Shown here: positions 13,367 to 24,314 of the stretch, one piece after another
Numbering within the stretch: position 1 is the stretch's first letter
Layout: every line of letters starts with the position of its first letter
DNA from: Antedon bifida
Taxonomy: Eukaryota > Echinodermata > Crinoidea > Comatulida > Antedonidae
Assembly (NCBI GenBank): GCA_963402885.1
Contig: OY727093.1
Coordinates: 1,550,001 to 1,614,000, forward strand
DNA length: 64,000 nucleotides
Direction: 5' to 3'
The notes under the pieces: model-generated
The model's database searches: none
What the model saw: the letters and a program-made list of their open reading frames with translations, nothing else
Told to the model about the DNA's origin: nothing
Translations under genes and position numbers: made by a program

Positions 13367-13936
13367 ATGTAAAGTAGAGAGAGAGAGTTCTTCCATCGAT
13401 ACAAAAATGTAAAGTAGAGAGAGAGAGTTCTTCCATCGATACAAAAATGTAAAGTAGAGAGAGAGAGTTCTTCCATCGATACAAAAATGTAAAGTAGAGA
13501 GAGAGAGTTCTTCCATCGATACAAAAATGTAAAGTAGAGAGAGAGAGTTCTTCCATCGATACAAAAATGTAAAGTAGAGAGAGAGAGTTCTTCCATCGAT
13601 ACAAAAATGTAAAGTAGAGAGAGAGAGTTCTTCCATCGATACAAAAATGTAAAGTAGAGAGAGAGAGTTCTTCCATCGATACAAAAATGTAAAGTAGAGA
13701 GAGAGAGTTCTTCCATCGATACAAAAATGTAAAGTAGAGAGAGAGAGTTCTTCCATCGATACAAAAATGTAAAGTAGAGAGAGAGAGTTCTTCCATCGAT
13801 ACAAAAATGTAAAGTAGAGAGAGAGAGTTCTTCCATCGATACAAAAATGTAAAGTAGAGAGAGAGAGTTCTTCCATCGATACAAAAATGTAAAGTAGAGA
13901 GAGAGAGAGTTCTTCCATCGATACAAAAATGTAACT
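13367..13936. repeat. 40-bp minisatellite, about 14 copies
   Basis: About fourteen nearly identical copies of a 40-bp unit containing a GAGAGAGAGAG run and TTCTTCCATCGATAC. Only the last unit differs, by an extra GA. The minus strand is open in all three frames across the array because the unit holds no stop in any of the three registers. That explains long repetitive reading frames of up to about 227 codons, which are not genes. Confidence 0.95.
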
Positions 13937-16900
13937 GAAACCTTTCAGTTGTTGGATTAATTATCTTATTAAGGAATTAAATGATCAGTTCTTGAAGACA
14001 GATTTCAAGTTCATTTATCCTTTATAAGGCCATGGAAGCAATTAATTATACCTCAGTAGACTCAATCAATTAATTTATTCGTAGTTTATTATGTTTACGT
14101 TGCGGCGATTCTTAAAACGCAACTCAATTTCGCACATTAGCCTAGATATGGGTATTAGATTTCCCTCTATTAGGATCGAATTTCGTAATTGGAAGTTTGG
14201 ATACGCGATGATTACATCGCCTTTTGTTGTTGGTGTGTTTGTTTAAGGGTTACTCCTGTGGCTTTATTTCTTGATTTCAATTCAAGAATGATAAAGATTT
14301 AGAAAATGTCACTTGAATTGTGGGTAGAATTATTCACCACAAAAGGTATAGACCCTTTAAAAAATGTCAAGTGACCACGAGCACTTGTATTGTATTAGAA
14401 AAGATAGCCACCCGGTGCAGGTTTCAAATATAGTTTAAATTCTTTTTAGGACCATTTTGGTAATTTTGATACTCTATGATCAGAGTGCAATGGCAAACAC
14501 ACTATTTAGTTCTCTCTTATTTATTTAATTTATTTATTTCAACAAACTTGTCATTGGCATAACATGAATAGAATATAATACATGATTCAATGTTTTGTTT
14601 TAAATCATTATTTGAAGTCAGTTTTATACTATGTTAGTTAAACATAATGAGTGCATCTATTGGTTTTTAAAGAAATAGAAAAACAAAAATAAAATCCTAT
14701 TCTAGAGTAAATTGGAAAAATAAAGATATATTCCTTTCCTCCATTAAAGTTCCTCGCTATGTTTTTTTGCATTTTATGACACAGTAATTAGTAGAAATAC
14801 AATTAAAGAAGAAGTTTAAACAAATTTTGGTAGACTCTTATAAAAGATGAGGAGCAAATGTATTTTCTGTCGATTTTTATTCAGAATCTTATTATTGTGA
14901 TTTATTAGAAGAGACAAGATAATATAGCATGAATCCGAGGGAGGGTTCAGAGGTTCACGAGAGATCGTTTTTAGCTCTTTGATGATTTTCTTGGATTTCA
15001 GAATGTTGTCGTGGTGGTATGCTGTATAGAAAATATTAAGATTTTACTGTAGGATTATCACAGTATTCTGAGTATAACACTAACTGTAGTGAGAGGAAAT
15101 AAAGTGGTATGGTTTTTGCAAGAAAAGGGAACAATCTTTGTTCATGCCACAGGGTCATCAACGGCCTCTGTCAACCGTGCTGGTGGCTACGGCCCTGATA
15201 CATGATTTAAACCCTTTCCTATCTATATGAAACCGGTAACATTGTAGATAGGATCATTGTAGGAACTACACATCTACTACGCCATATTTTTTCACGTAGA
15301 GTTCCGTAAATATAAAACATGTCATGGGCCTTCCACCTTTTTTAAATTATGATAATATGGATGCTTTTTAAAAACTTTAAAAAATACAATAAAGTAATCA
15401 ATTAATATTATGATTATTTATTACTTTAATCAAATTTATAGACCTAATTTTCAGTGATGGTTATATTTCCTAACATTTATTATAACTAAAACTGTATTAT
15501 AAGCATAATAATTTTAGTCATTTTATTTTTACAGTTTTATAAAATGGAAAAACTTCACCGAGTAATTTTATATTATTATCTGTGCATTACTACTATGCCA
15601 TATTTTTTCACGTAGAGTTTCATAAATATAAAACATGCCATAGAATGGAAAAACTTGACGGAGTAGTTTTATATTATTATCTATACATAACAGACAACAT
15701 AATCAAAATAAGTGATCTAATCCAGCTACATGATTCATGAGTTTGTTCCACTCATTATCAAACATCGACTTCAGACTAAAGCTTCCCTCGGGATGCGGTA
15801 AAGGTCTTGCTTCTAATATGATTATTGATTTAGAAATTTGTAATCAAATAAGTTAGACAGGCATTATCCATCTCTGAATCATACAGAAATGTTTATATTA
15901 CTATATTTCTTCATGTGAAATGAAATAATTATTTGCATATTTTCAAATATATGTTAATTATTCATACATGCTTTATTCTCTTATCAATCATTTTGTATAA
16001 TGAATTTAAATTCATTTAAATTATTGATCAAATATAACATTTTAATTGAAAATACAGATGAATAATATAAAAACTTTGAATAGGCCATATTTTAAATAGT
16101 TTGAATACTTATTCACTTTTACCAAAAAAAAAGAGAACAAAATATTATGATTTCATTTTACAAAAAATATAAAATACATTTTAATTGTCTTCAAGGCAAT
16201 TTGTCTTCCAGTTGGTTATTTTTAAATTTAAATTATAAATTTATCGAGTAATATTTTGTTAGCGATCCAATTTTTGGGGTGTCAAAAATGACATGGCATG
16301 ACAAAGTGACATTAAAAAATCCCCCCCCCACCCCGGTATTTTCAGGGGGACAATCAGTTTGTCATTGATTATCAGTGCAACTGCCACATTGTGATATGTG
16401 TGTTCAATAACAACAGATCAAATGTTAATTAACTTCATCTCAAGATTAATATTGCAATGTACATGTTTGATGCTTTGTAATTAAAGTCACTTCAGACTCT
16501 TACACATTGTCAGATATATTTAAATATTTAAAGTAACTATCATGAATTCTGGATCCCTGAAGTAAAAAAAAAACTATTAAAATCAGGAAATCACAAATCT
16601 ATCTATGGTTTCATGCAACGTATGTTGAATAGTTGTATATATTCTTGTTGCTTGTGTTTGCAAACATATGCTCCATAACTCAAAAATGTATTGCAGATGG
16701 AAAAGTATCTTATATATTTAAGCTTAGAGTTTGCGAATTTTCTTTTTTCTTTTTCTGTCTGTACATTGGTTGATTTGGATGAAATTTTTCTGAAATAAAA
16801 TAAATGCAAAATGCTGTTCAAATGCTAATTCTCTGTATGGCTTGTGTACATAACATGATATTTTGTTCATGAATTTATGTAGTGTATTGAAGTGCAAACG

Positions 16901-17770
16901 AGATTAAAAACTATTCATTTTATATAATAAGCTATATACATGAGTTGTCCATTAACAGATAAGCTGGTGTCCCTTAATGTCAAATTGACATTGAATGTGC
17001 TGCTGTATGAGCAGAGCACATTGTTTGTTTTCTTCTCTTTAATGTTGTAACATCAATCATTCCTTTCATTTACATTTGATGACATCTGAACTTTGACATT
17101 AAGGTATTTTGGTTCTATTGTGAAAACATGTTGATTTAATAATTGGTAGTACTGTAGTTAATATTGTATCAACATTTTATATTTGGAACAAAATAATTAA
17201 ATATCAGAAATAGAGATATCACGTTCAAACATGGAGGTTTGAAACATAAAATGATTATTGCTTTTTAAAAAAAAATGTAAAAATATGAGTTTGTAAATTT
17301 TTGAAAACCAACAACTTTCCCAAATTTGAAAATTCTTAAAAAATAAAAGGAATTTCTTAATTAATCATTCCAAATATGTTTTTTTCTTATTTGAATAAAT
17401 TCACAAAGCATACTTAATGGAAAACATTTTCGAGCTAGCCCATTGTTTTTCGGTTTTAAGAGAGTTGAGAACAGAATTGGTTTCGTCTGAAAATTGATTT
17501 TTTTTTATATTTAAGTCTGTCATATACATAGTATAAGAAATTTATAAACATTCTGTGTATAAGAAATAGGCTCTTTTGATATTCATTGTTATTATAATGT
17601 TATTGGTGTCAACCTAACATACTGTAGGTCAGAATTTATTGTATTTATTATTGCTGTGACATGTTTATAGCTAAATATAAATTGATCAATTTAGTAAATT
17701 CAGGTCATGGAAATACTTTGCTGACTTCCAAAGTAGGTTGGAGTTCACAGCTTGGTAAATTAAAATGTAG
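13937..17770. other. Non-coding stretch without a recognisable gene
   Basis: AT-rich DNA with no supported exon. It holds a TTTATT-rich segment at 14,518-14,545 that may be the tail of a minus-strand retroelement, the repeat set at 15,274-15,700, and a C-run near 16,321-16,335. Nothing else could be assigned. Confidence 0.4.
15274..15700. repeat. Interspersed pair of short direct repeats
   Basis: A block starting CCATATTTTTTCACGTAGAG occurs at about 15,282 and 15,598. A second block starting ATGGAAAAACTT occurs at about 15,544 and 15,645. The order and spacing suggest a partial tandem duplication of roughly 100 bp plus an older, more distant copy. Function is unknown. Confidence 0.6.
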
Positions 17771-17981
17771 TTTGTATCATGATTTGTATCAAGATTTGTA
17801 TCATCAGGATTTGAATCATCATGATTTGTATCATCATGATTTGTATCATCATGATTTGTATCATCATGATTTGTATCATCATGATTTGTATCATCATGAT
17901 TTGTATCATCATGATTTGTATCATCATGATTTGTATCATCATGATTTGTATCATCATGATTTGTATCATCATGATTTGTAG
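17771..17981. repeat. 15-bp minisatellite
   Basis: About thirteen copies of a 15-bp unit GATTTGTATCATCAT; the first few are degenerate and the rest nearly identical. The length is a multiple of three and no register contains a stop on one or both strands, so repetitive reading frames of about 100 codons arise on both strands. These are not considered genes. Confidence 0.95.
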
Positions 17982-19301
17982 AATGGTTTAGAGAAGACTC
18001 CAGAACCATAGAGAGAGTTAACCTCGAACCTGTGTCATAAGGCTATGAATTATACTTTAACTGCTCGGCAACTCACTCCTCATTATATACCAAATATTAT
18101 CCGTTTTTTTCTTAGAAGTTTTCCATGCCCTGTCGTCTATCATCACTGGTCAAATCCAGTCGCATACTTTGAATGTACAATAAAAATTATGTAGAAAACA
18201 GTGAATAAACATAAGCAGCCTAGACACACTAAACATAGCTTGATATAGTAAAGAGCAAACATATTTATGTGTCTAATTTATTACTGTAATGAACACTAGA
18301 CAGTTGTGGATGTTTATACATGAGACAAACAATAATGGAGGATTGCTGCAGCTCCTCTCTCTTTTACCAACTGAGGTTTCATTGATTATTTATGTTGATG
18401 TGGCAGGTTGAAGATAGAATCAGTTTGTAGGGTACTGCAACTATCTTAACCCCATTATTATACATGCTAAGTTTGAGAGATCTACTTAAGATTTAAATGT
18501 TTCAGATGAACAATGTATATTAAATGAATACTATGTGAAAGGAGCTCTTTTTTGCCCAGATGCTCTCTTTTTTTCAGTCAAATTGTCCGTCAGTAAACCC
18601 AACATGTTCTTTAGTTACTTTTTTGTTCCTTCAACCATCTTCCCTCCCACTGTATGCTAGCTACTACATGCTGGATAGATAACCAGAGAGAAAAATGATT
18701 ACTGTGTTTAACATAAATCTGTATATTAACTAATATTAAAAAAGAAATTTACAAACGAAATAAATAGCCTTTGAACATAAATGGTTACTATAAAAGCTCA
18801 GATTGGATGTAGATGTCCAATATGATTATAGCCAATCGTCCACATCAGCAATGAATGTGACTTATACATCATCTAGGGATTTAAAATGTGATCTTAAAAA
18901 ATGTTGCATAAAATATGTTAGTTTACAGATGAAGAAGGTGACTAACCATTTAATATGCAAGAAAAGCTTAAATATAAATCACTTTTTTGTCACTTTATGT
19001 TTTCTAGATTTGAAAAGAAGACATCTATGGTAGTATCATTTTTTATAGATGTTACAATCAATTGCAATCAAAATCTGAGGTACACATCCACATCACATAC
19101 ATAACATTTTTTTAAACTATATAATTTTAAAAACAACACAGCAACTTTGTCTACTATATATCAGTTTATTGGTATCTTTTGCATTGTATTTTTTCAATAA
19201 CAGCGGGGCCATTAGATCTGCCTACTGATAGGCCTGAGATGGGATAGATAACTTTCCTCATTATTATCTGACTATAAATATAGCAAACCTTGTATTGATA
19301 T

Positions 19302-19377
19302 TTGCTTATCCTTGCCTCCTTAGATTTTTAAATGTATTTCGATTTTAAAGGCTAAATAAAGAATGAATGAATGAATG
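19302..19377 (+). mobile_element. 76-bp truncated LINE tail with target duplication
   Basis: A 76-bp insert ending AATAAAGAATGAATGAATG is flanked by a 5-bp direct repeat GATAT (19,297-19,301 and 19,378-19,382). The other flank of the tRNA array, at 20,931-20,955, carries the same sequence without the insert. This gives a filled-site/empty-site pair that fixes the insertion boundaries. It looks like a 5'-truncated non-LTR retrotransposon with a GAAT-type tail. Confidence 0.6.
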
Positions 19378-19591
19378 GATATCTTTATAGATCATGGCTC
19401 TTCAAACTTTCCTTATTATTATCTATATATATATATATATATATAATTACATAAAATATTTATTTTAATATAAAATACTGAAAGATGAGGGCGTATCAAT
19501 TTGAACTGAGGACTAGTGCTGTTCCGCCGTACCACGCCGAGAATGTTAAAGAGTCGTTATTATCCAATCGAGTTCGAACAATACCATGAAA

Positions 19592-19663
19592 GCCCCAGTG
19601 GTCTAATGGTTAGGACATCTGCATATCAAGCAGGCGGTCCGAGTTCGAGTCTCGGTTGGGGCG
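19592..19663 (+). tRNA. tRNA-Glu-like gene with ATC anticodon, copy 1
   Basis: The 72-nt sequence folds as a full cloverleaf: acceptor GCCCCAG/TTGGGGC, D-arm GTCTAATGGTTAGGAC, anticodon stem TCTGC/GCAGG, a 4-nt variable loop, T-stem CCGAG/CTCGG with loop TTCGAGT, and discriminator G. The anticodon loop ATATCAA puts ATC at positions 34-36, which would read the Asp codon GAT. The D-arm, length and variable loop match animal tRNA-Glu, which normally has CTC or TTC. Internal A and B boxes are present and TTTTT follows two bases after the 3' end. This is the first, slightly shorter unit. Confidence 0.75.
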
Positions 19664-19958
19664 ACTTTTTCTCATTCTCACAGATTTCCTCATCTTTATC
19701 GTTTCAAATTAATTAATTAAATTTCAGTATATCACCGGGCGGTTTAGAATTAATGTTCTTTGCCTCTTGTGTTTATATATATAAAAGTATCTCTTCGGAG
19801 ATCCCGCCTCGTGAATAAAAATACTGAAAGATGAGGGCGTATCAATTTGATCTCTGTTGCGCGTGCGTACAACTGAGGACTAGTGCTGTTCCGCCGTACC
19901 ACGCCGAGAATGTTAAAGAGTCGTTATTATCCAATCGAGTTCGAACAATACCATGAAA

Positions 19959-20030
19959 GCCCCAGTGGTCTAATGGTTAGGACATCTGCATATCAAGCAG
20001 GCGGTCCGAGTTCGAGTCTCGGTTGGGGCG
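19959..20030 (+). tRNA. tRNA-Glu-like gene with ATC anticodon, copy 2
   Basis: Identical over all 72 bases to the first copy, with the same ATC anticodon, discriminator G and following T-run. Perfect conservation of the gene along with its spacer shows unit-wide homogenisation rather than selection on the tRNA alone. Confidence 0.75.
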
Positions 20031-20325
20031 ACTTTTTCTCATTCTCACAGATTTCCTCATCTTTATCGTTTCAAATTAATTAATTAAATTTCAGTATATC
20101 ACCGGGCGGTTTAGAATTAATGTTCTTTGCCTCTTGTGTTTATATATATAAAAGTATCTCTTCGGAGATCCCGCCTCGTGAATAAAAATACTGAAAGATG
20201 AGGGCGTATCAATTTGATCTCTGTTGCGCGTGCGTACAACTGAGGACTAGTGCTGTTCCGCCGTACCACGCCGAGAATGTTAAAGAGTCGTTATTATCCA
20301 ATCGAGTTCGAACAATACCATGAAA

Positions 20326-20397
20326 GCCCCAGTGGTCTAATGGTTAGGACATCTGCATATCAAGCAGGCGGTCCGAGTTCGAGTCTCGGTTGGGGCG
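20326..20397 (+). tRNA. tRNA-Glu-like gene with ATC anticodon, copy 3
   Basis: Identical in sequence and flanks to copy 2, in the third 367-bp unit. B-box core GTTCGAGTC and T-run terminator are intact. Confidence 0.75.
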
Positions 20398-20692
20398 ACT
20401 TTTTCTCATTCTCACAGATTTCCTCATCTTTATCGTTTCAAATTAATTAATTAAATTTCAGTATATCACCGGGCGGTTTAGAATTAATGTTCTTTGCCTC
20501 TTGTGTTTATATATATAAAAGTATCTCTTCGGAGATCCCGCCTCGTGAATAAAAATACTGAAAGATGAGGGCGTATCAATTTGATCTCTGTTGCGCGTGC
20601 GTACAACTGAGGACTAGTGCTGTTCCGCCGTACCACGCCGAGAATGTTAAAGAGTCGTTATTATCCAATCGAGTTCGAACAATACCATGAAA

Positions 20693-20764
20693 GCCCCAGT
20701 GGTCTAATGGTTAGGACATCTGCATATCAAGCAGGCGGTCCGAGTTCGAGTCTCGGTTGGGGCG
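20693..20764 (+). tRNA. tRNA-Glu-like gene with ATC anticodon, copy 4
   Basis: Identical tRNA sequence in the last unit. One base differs about 14 bases past the 3' end (CATTATC instead of CATTCTC). The unit then runs out into AT-rich flank after the TATATATA stretch. Confidence 0.75.
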
Positions 20765-21156
20765 ACTTTTTCTCATTATCACAGATTTCCTCATCTTTAT
20801 CGTTTCAAATTAATTAATTAAATTTCAGTATATCACCGGGCGGTTTAGAATTAATGTTCTTTGCCTCTTGTGTTTATATATATAATTACATATATATTAT
20901 ATGATTATACAATATAAATATAGAAAAACCTTGTATTGATATCTTTATAGATCATTTAGCTGATATCATTATCTTGCTAAGTTAGGGTGATAGAATCATC
21001 GTAAAAGAATGTACAACTGTCGCCTACAGCTACAATGCTGGTGTCTAAAGTGGTAATATTATCCAACTAATGTCTCTGTTATTTAGTCATTCTGAACATA
21101 CTAATATCACTAGCAGGTTTTATATTTGGAAGAGTTATTTCTGTACAGATTATTTT

Positions 21157-21416
21157 GAGTGGAGTTGTGGCTTGGTGGTTATGATGCTTGGCTACCACTC
21201 CAGGGGTCCTGGGTGCAAGTCCCGTCACATGTCAGGATTTTTTCTAAGGACAAAGTTACAACTCTACTCCCAAAGACTTGTAATATTAATAAGACTTTGT
21301 TTATGTAGAGCATCTTGTGTATATGTTTGTCTTGTTAACCTCTGAGGGTCCCTAATGCAGCAATTGCTGGATGGATCACCCTCATTAAATATGGTAAAAA
21401 AATAAATAAATAAAAC
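21157..21416 (+). mobile_element. tRNA-derived SINE
   Basis: The 5' part (about 21,160-21,235) is tRNA-like, with an A-box-like TGGCTTGGTGG and a B-box-like GGTGCAAGTCC, but does not fold as a sound tRNA. It is followed by an unrelated body, a 3' segment GAGGGTCCCTAATGCAG...GGATGGATCACCCTC, and an AAATAAATAAATAAA tail. This is a SINE layout. A minus-strand copy of the same 3' domain lies at 22,842-22,925, which supports dispersed-repeat status. Confidence 0.65.
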
Positions 21417-22841
21417 AATACATAAACCAATTGGTAATCAAAGAGAAGAGTGAAATTTTACTATAATTTCACTCTTCCCTGGTATAAAGCGAAGATCCAA
21501 GACTACCCCACCCACTAATACAACTAAATGCATGTTACATTGCATAAACATGTTTAGTCCAAACAAATACATTTTTGTATTGGATGTTTTTAACCATTAC
21601 TAAGGATAACATTTAAACCAGTTATTTGAAATTTGTCCAAAAAAAACCAAATTAATGGAGGTAATTTATTCACACATTGAAAGTGAAACATACCTTATGA
21701 TACAAATTGATGTTGAAATGTTTTTAAAAACATAATTCATTATGCACATGATTAATGTTGTTATAGGTGTTTGATAGTGTGATAAATTCTTCTTTCAACT
21801 TTCACCAACTAGAATTCTCTGGGTGAGAGTGTAAAACTTTAAACTAAACCGCTTCTTTTTAAGAGGCCATAAACCAGTAGTAAAAGTTATATTTAGTGTT
21901 GTCTAAGATTATCACCATGTTAAATATATTTTACAACTGTTTTTAATAAATAATTTTAGATAATAAAATATAATTCGCTTACACCGCAGAGATATCTGCA
22001 ATACTTTATTCTTTTTTTATTTTTTAGTCAAAAAGCCTAAAAAATGAAAAGAAGAAGAAGAAAAACAATAAAATCAATTTTAAAGTGTGTTTATTTTCAT
22101 CACAATCAATTGAAGGTAAGTTATAGATAATATACAAATTAATTTCATGAAAATGGTAAAATAGATCCCTATAAAAATTCCAATATGTACAGTGGTCAGA
22201 TTCTGCTGTGGCAAAGACTGAAAAAACAATGATTTTTTCATAAGATTCTATGGCATATACAGTAGAAAATAACAGTTGCAATGGGTGTATTCCACTGTAG
22301 GTATACACTAGGACAAGGACCAAAAATAGCGATTTAAAAAAGAAGATTTGTGATTTGAGACCGATGCGATGGGTTATCCCAAGCTGCCCTCATACTACAG
22401 CAAGAGTTTAATGAATGTTGTAATTACATTTGTCATGATTTACAACTTTAACCTCTATTTGAGTTCAGATGCAAAGCTTTAAATTATGAAGAGAGATGGA
22501 CCAAATAAAAATGAGCATCTATAAATCACCTGGTAAGTATAAATTGCCTACTGTTACTGTAGAAATGTTTGACCCATGACCCATCAAAAACCTATGAAGC
22601 AGTAGAGTGTAACAAATTATATATATTAATTTTAAATAAATTTTGATTTTTAAAGTCATTAGGATTCCTCTTTTCTGGATATTTTTGTGTATAGCTCATG
22701 GCGCTGTGGAACAAAATGCTTCTCTCCTAAGGGTCACGTCATGTCAGCTATCATTCTTTCTCCTGTCCACAAGAGTGGCTATGTGTCACCTACAGGGGCG
22801 GCTCCGACATAGATTAGGGGGTGCTAAATATTTCATAAATG

Positions 22842-22925
22842 ATTTTATTTTTATTTTTATTTCAACAATATTTTATGAGGGTGGTCCATCCAGCATCAGC
22901 TGATCATTAGGGACCCTCAAACAAT
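22842..22925 (-). mobile_element. Truncated SINE 3' end, reverse orientation
   Basis: TATGAGGGTGGTCCATCCAGC...ATTAGGGACCCTCA is the reverse complement of the 3' domain of the SINE at 21,157-21,416 with modest divergence. The T-rich run just before it corresponds to its A-rich tail. The 5' tRNA-like head could not be recognised. Confidence 0.6.
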
Positions 22926-24204
22926 ACAAACAGTAAATACAAAATAAACTATAAAAACACAAAATTAACAAAGATATCAAAAATAAATATATATATATAT
23001 ATAAATATACAGTAGGCCTACAATGAAAACGATTCGTCGGGTTGCAGAAAAATAAAAATAGTAATTATTTTATTTTTAAAAGGTTCTTTAAAGTGCAAAC
23101 AAGCATTTTGTGTACACTGGACTGTTTTTAACACTCTCCTTTCATATATTTTGACTCATTTCCAATTTGAATTGAAATATCAGATTTATTTTTGATAATC
23201 GCGATTTATTTTAAATTTATATTTTTATTAAGTTTCATAAAGGGTCATTATTCTAGGTTATCAACATAATAACTATAGCAGATGGCAATCCTAGATAATG
23301 ACTCTTTAATGTTTTATGTTTAATTTTGTTGCCAAATAAAAATGAAGTGAAGTATTTTATATGCAATGTTCTTGTTGATACAAAATGTGATTTTCCGCAC
23401 ATTCTATTAACTTTAAGTAGAAGAATAATGGAATGAATATTTTATGATTTTTGGAAAATGATGGTAACCTAGATAAACTTCTTGATGATTATTCTTATAA
23501 TGTACATTTTATGTATTAATAAAAAAGAAATTCAAACTAAAACAAGCACTGGGGAGAGAAATGGAAATTTTATTTTACAGAAATTCACCAACATTTTCTT
23601 GGTACAAAGTAGAGGGCGCTATTGATGTTTAGTGGGGATTTGTTTGAAGAATAAAGAGAGTTTGTGTAGCAAAAAAAAGATATTAAATGTTGTATAAAAA
23701 ATGTATTAATTTTAATAGAAATTTAAATTTAATTTAAATGGCGATAAGACTGACAAAAGAGTACAGAGTTCCATATAAAGACAAAAATACAGTAGATTCT
23801 CTTGAATATGATGGATGGAAATGATGTTCCCAATCTATTTAAATTTATTCAGAGAATCTTGTGGTAAACATGTAATAAAATGATGCTATTAAACATTCTC
23901 AGTCAAAGTATAGCTTTTAAGAGGAAAGATTAAAACACATGCAGTTTATATAAATCTATTGAGAAACATTGTAATGAGATAGGTAGCAGGTGATTTGAAG
24001 AATGTAATGACCCATCTTTATCAAAGGTTCATTTGTTAAAAACCTTTGTTCCTCTGTCGTTTAATTGATATTAGTTGAATCCTATTCAATGCGTTGGTAG
24101 TTGATGATAAATATTTAACTTGTTAAATTCAATCATTTATAATCATATTATATTTGTCGTATATAGCTAGTATCTGAATTAAAACAAGTAACGAATAGGC
24201 ATAG

Positions 24205-24314
24205 AGCTTTTAATGGATCTAGAGTTGGAGAGACACGCCCTTTGGTGTGATTGACAGCTAGCTTTTAATGGATCTAGAGTTGGATGGACACACCCTTTGG
24301 TGTCATTGACAGCT
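24205..24314. repeat. 55-bp tandem duplication
   Basis: Two adjacent 55-bp copies begin AGCTTTTAATGGATCTAGAG and differ at a few positions. Each contains a CCCTTTGGTGT core. No function is apparent. Confidence 0.85.

Larger units (their letters stand above)
19472..20884 (+). repeat. Four-copy tandem array of a 367-bp tRNA unit
   Basis: The units start at about 19,472, 19,818, 20,185 and 20,552. The first lacks about 21 bases (the segment with GTTGCGCGTGCG). The other three have a 367-bp period and are almost identical; one base differs just after the fourth tRNA. Each has one tRNA-like gene, a T-run terminator, an AATTAATTAATT stretch, and a perfect small hairpin ATCTC-TTCG-GAGAT. The very high identity implies recent amplification or homogenisation. 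A 66-codon open frame runs through each tRNA and is an artefact. Confidence 0.95.

Noticed and set aside
13243..13926. Long repetitive open frames of 184-227 codons on the minus strand
   Set aside because: They are products of the 40-bp minisatellite read in three registers. There is no domain, and no composition unlike the repeat.
17661..18009. Open frames of about 70-107 codons on both strands
   Set aside because: They arise from the 15-bp repeat, whose length is a multiple of three and which lacks stops. Frames on both strands at once argue against coding.
19516..20817. Four identical 66-codon open frames
   Set aside because: They run straight through the tRNA genes and their pol III terminators and recur only because the 367-bp unit recurs.
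13367..20884. Regular repeats as a possible CRISPR array
   Set aside because: Minisatellite units are head-to-tail without unique spacers, and the 367-bp units are far too long. The genome is eukaryotic.
21157..21240. A fifth tRNA gene
   Set aside because: A- and B-box-like motifs are present but no sound acceptor or anticodon stem forms, and the sequence continues into a SINE body with an A-rich tail.
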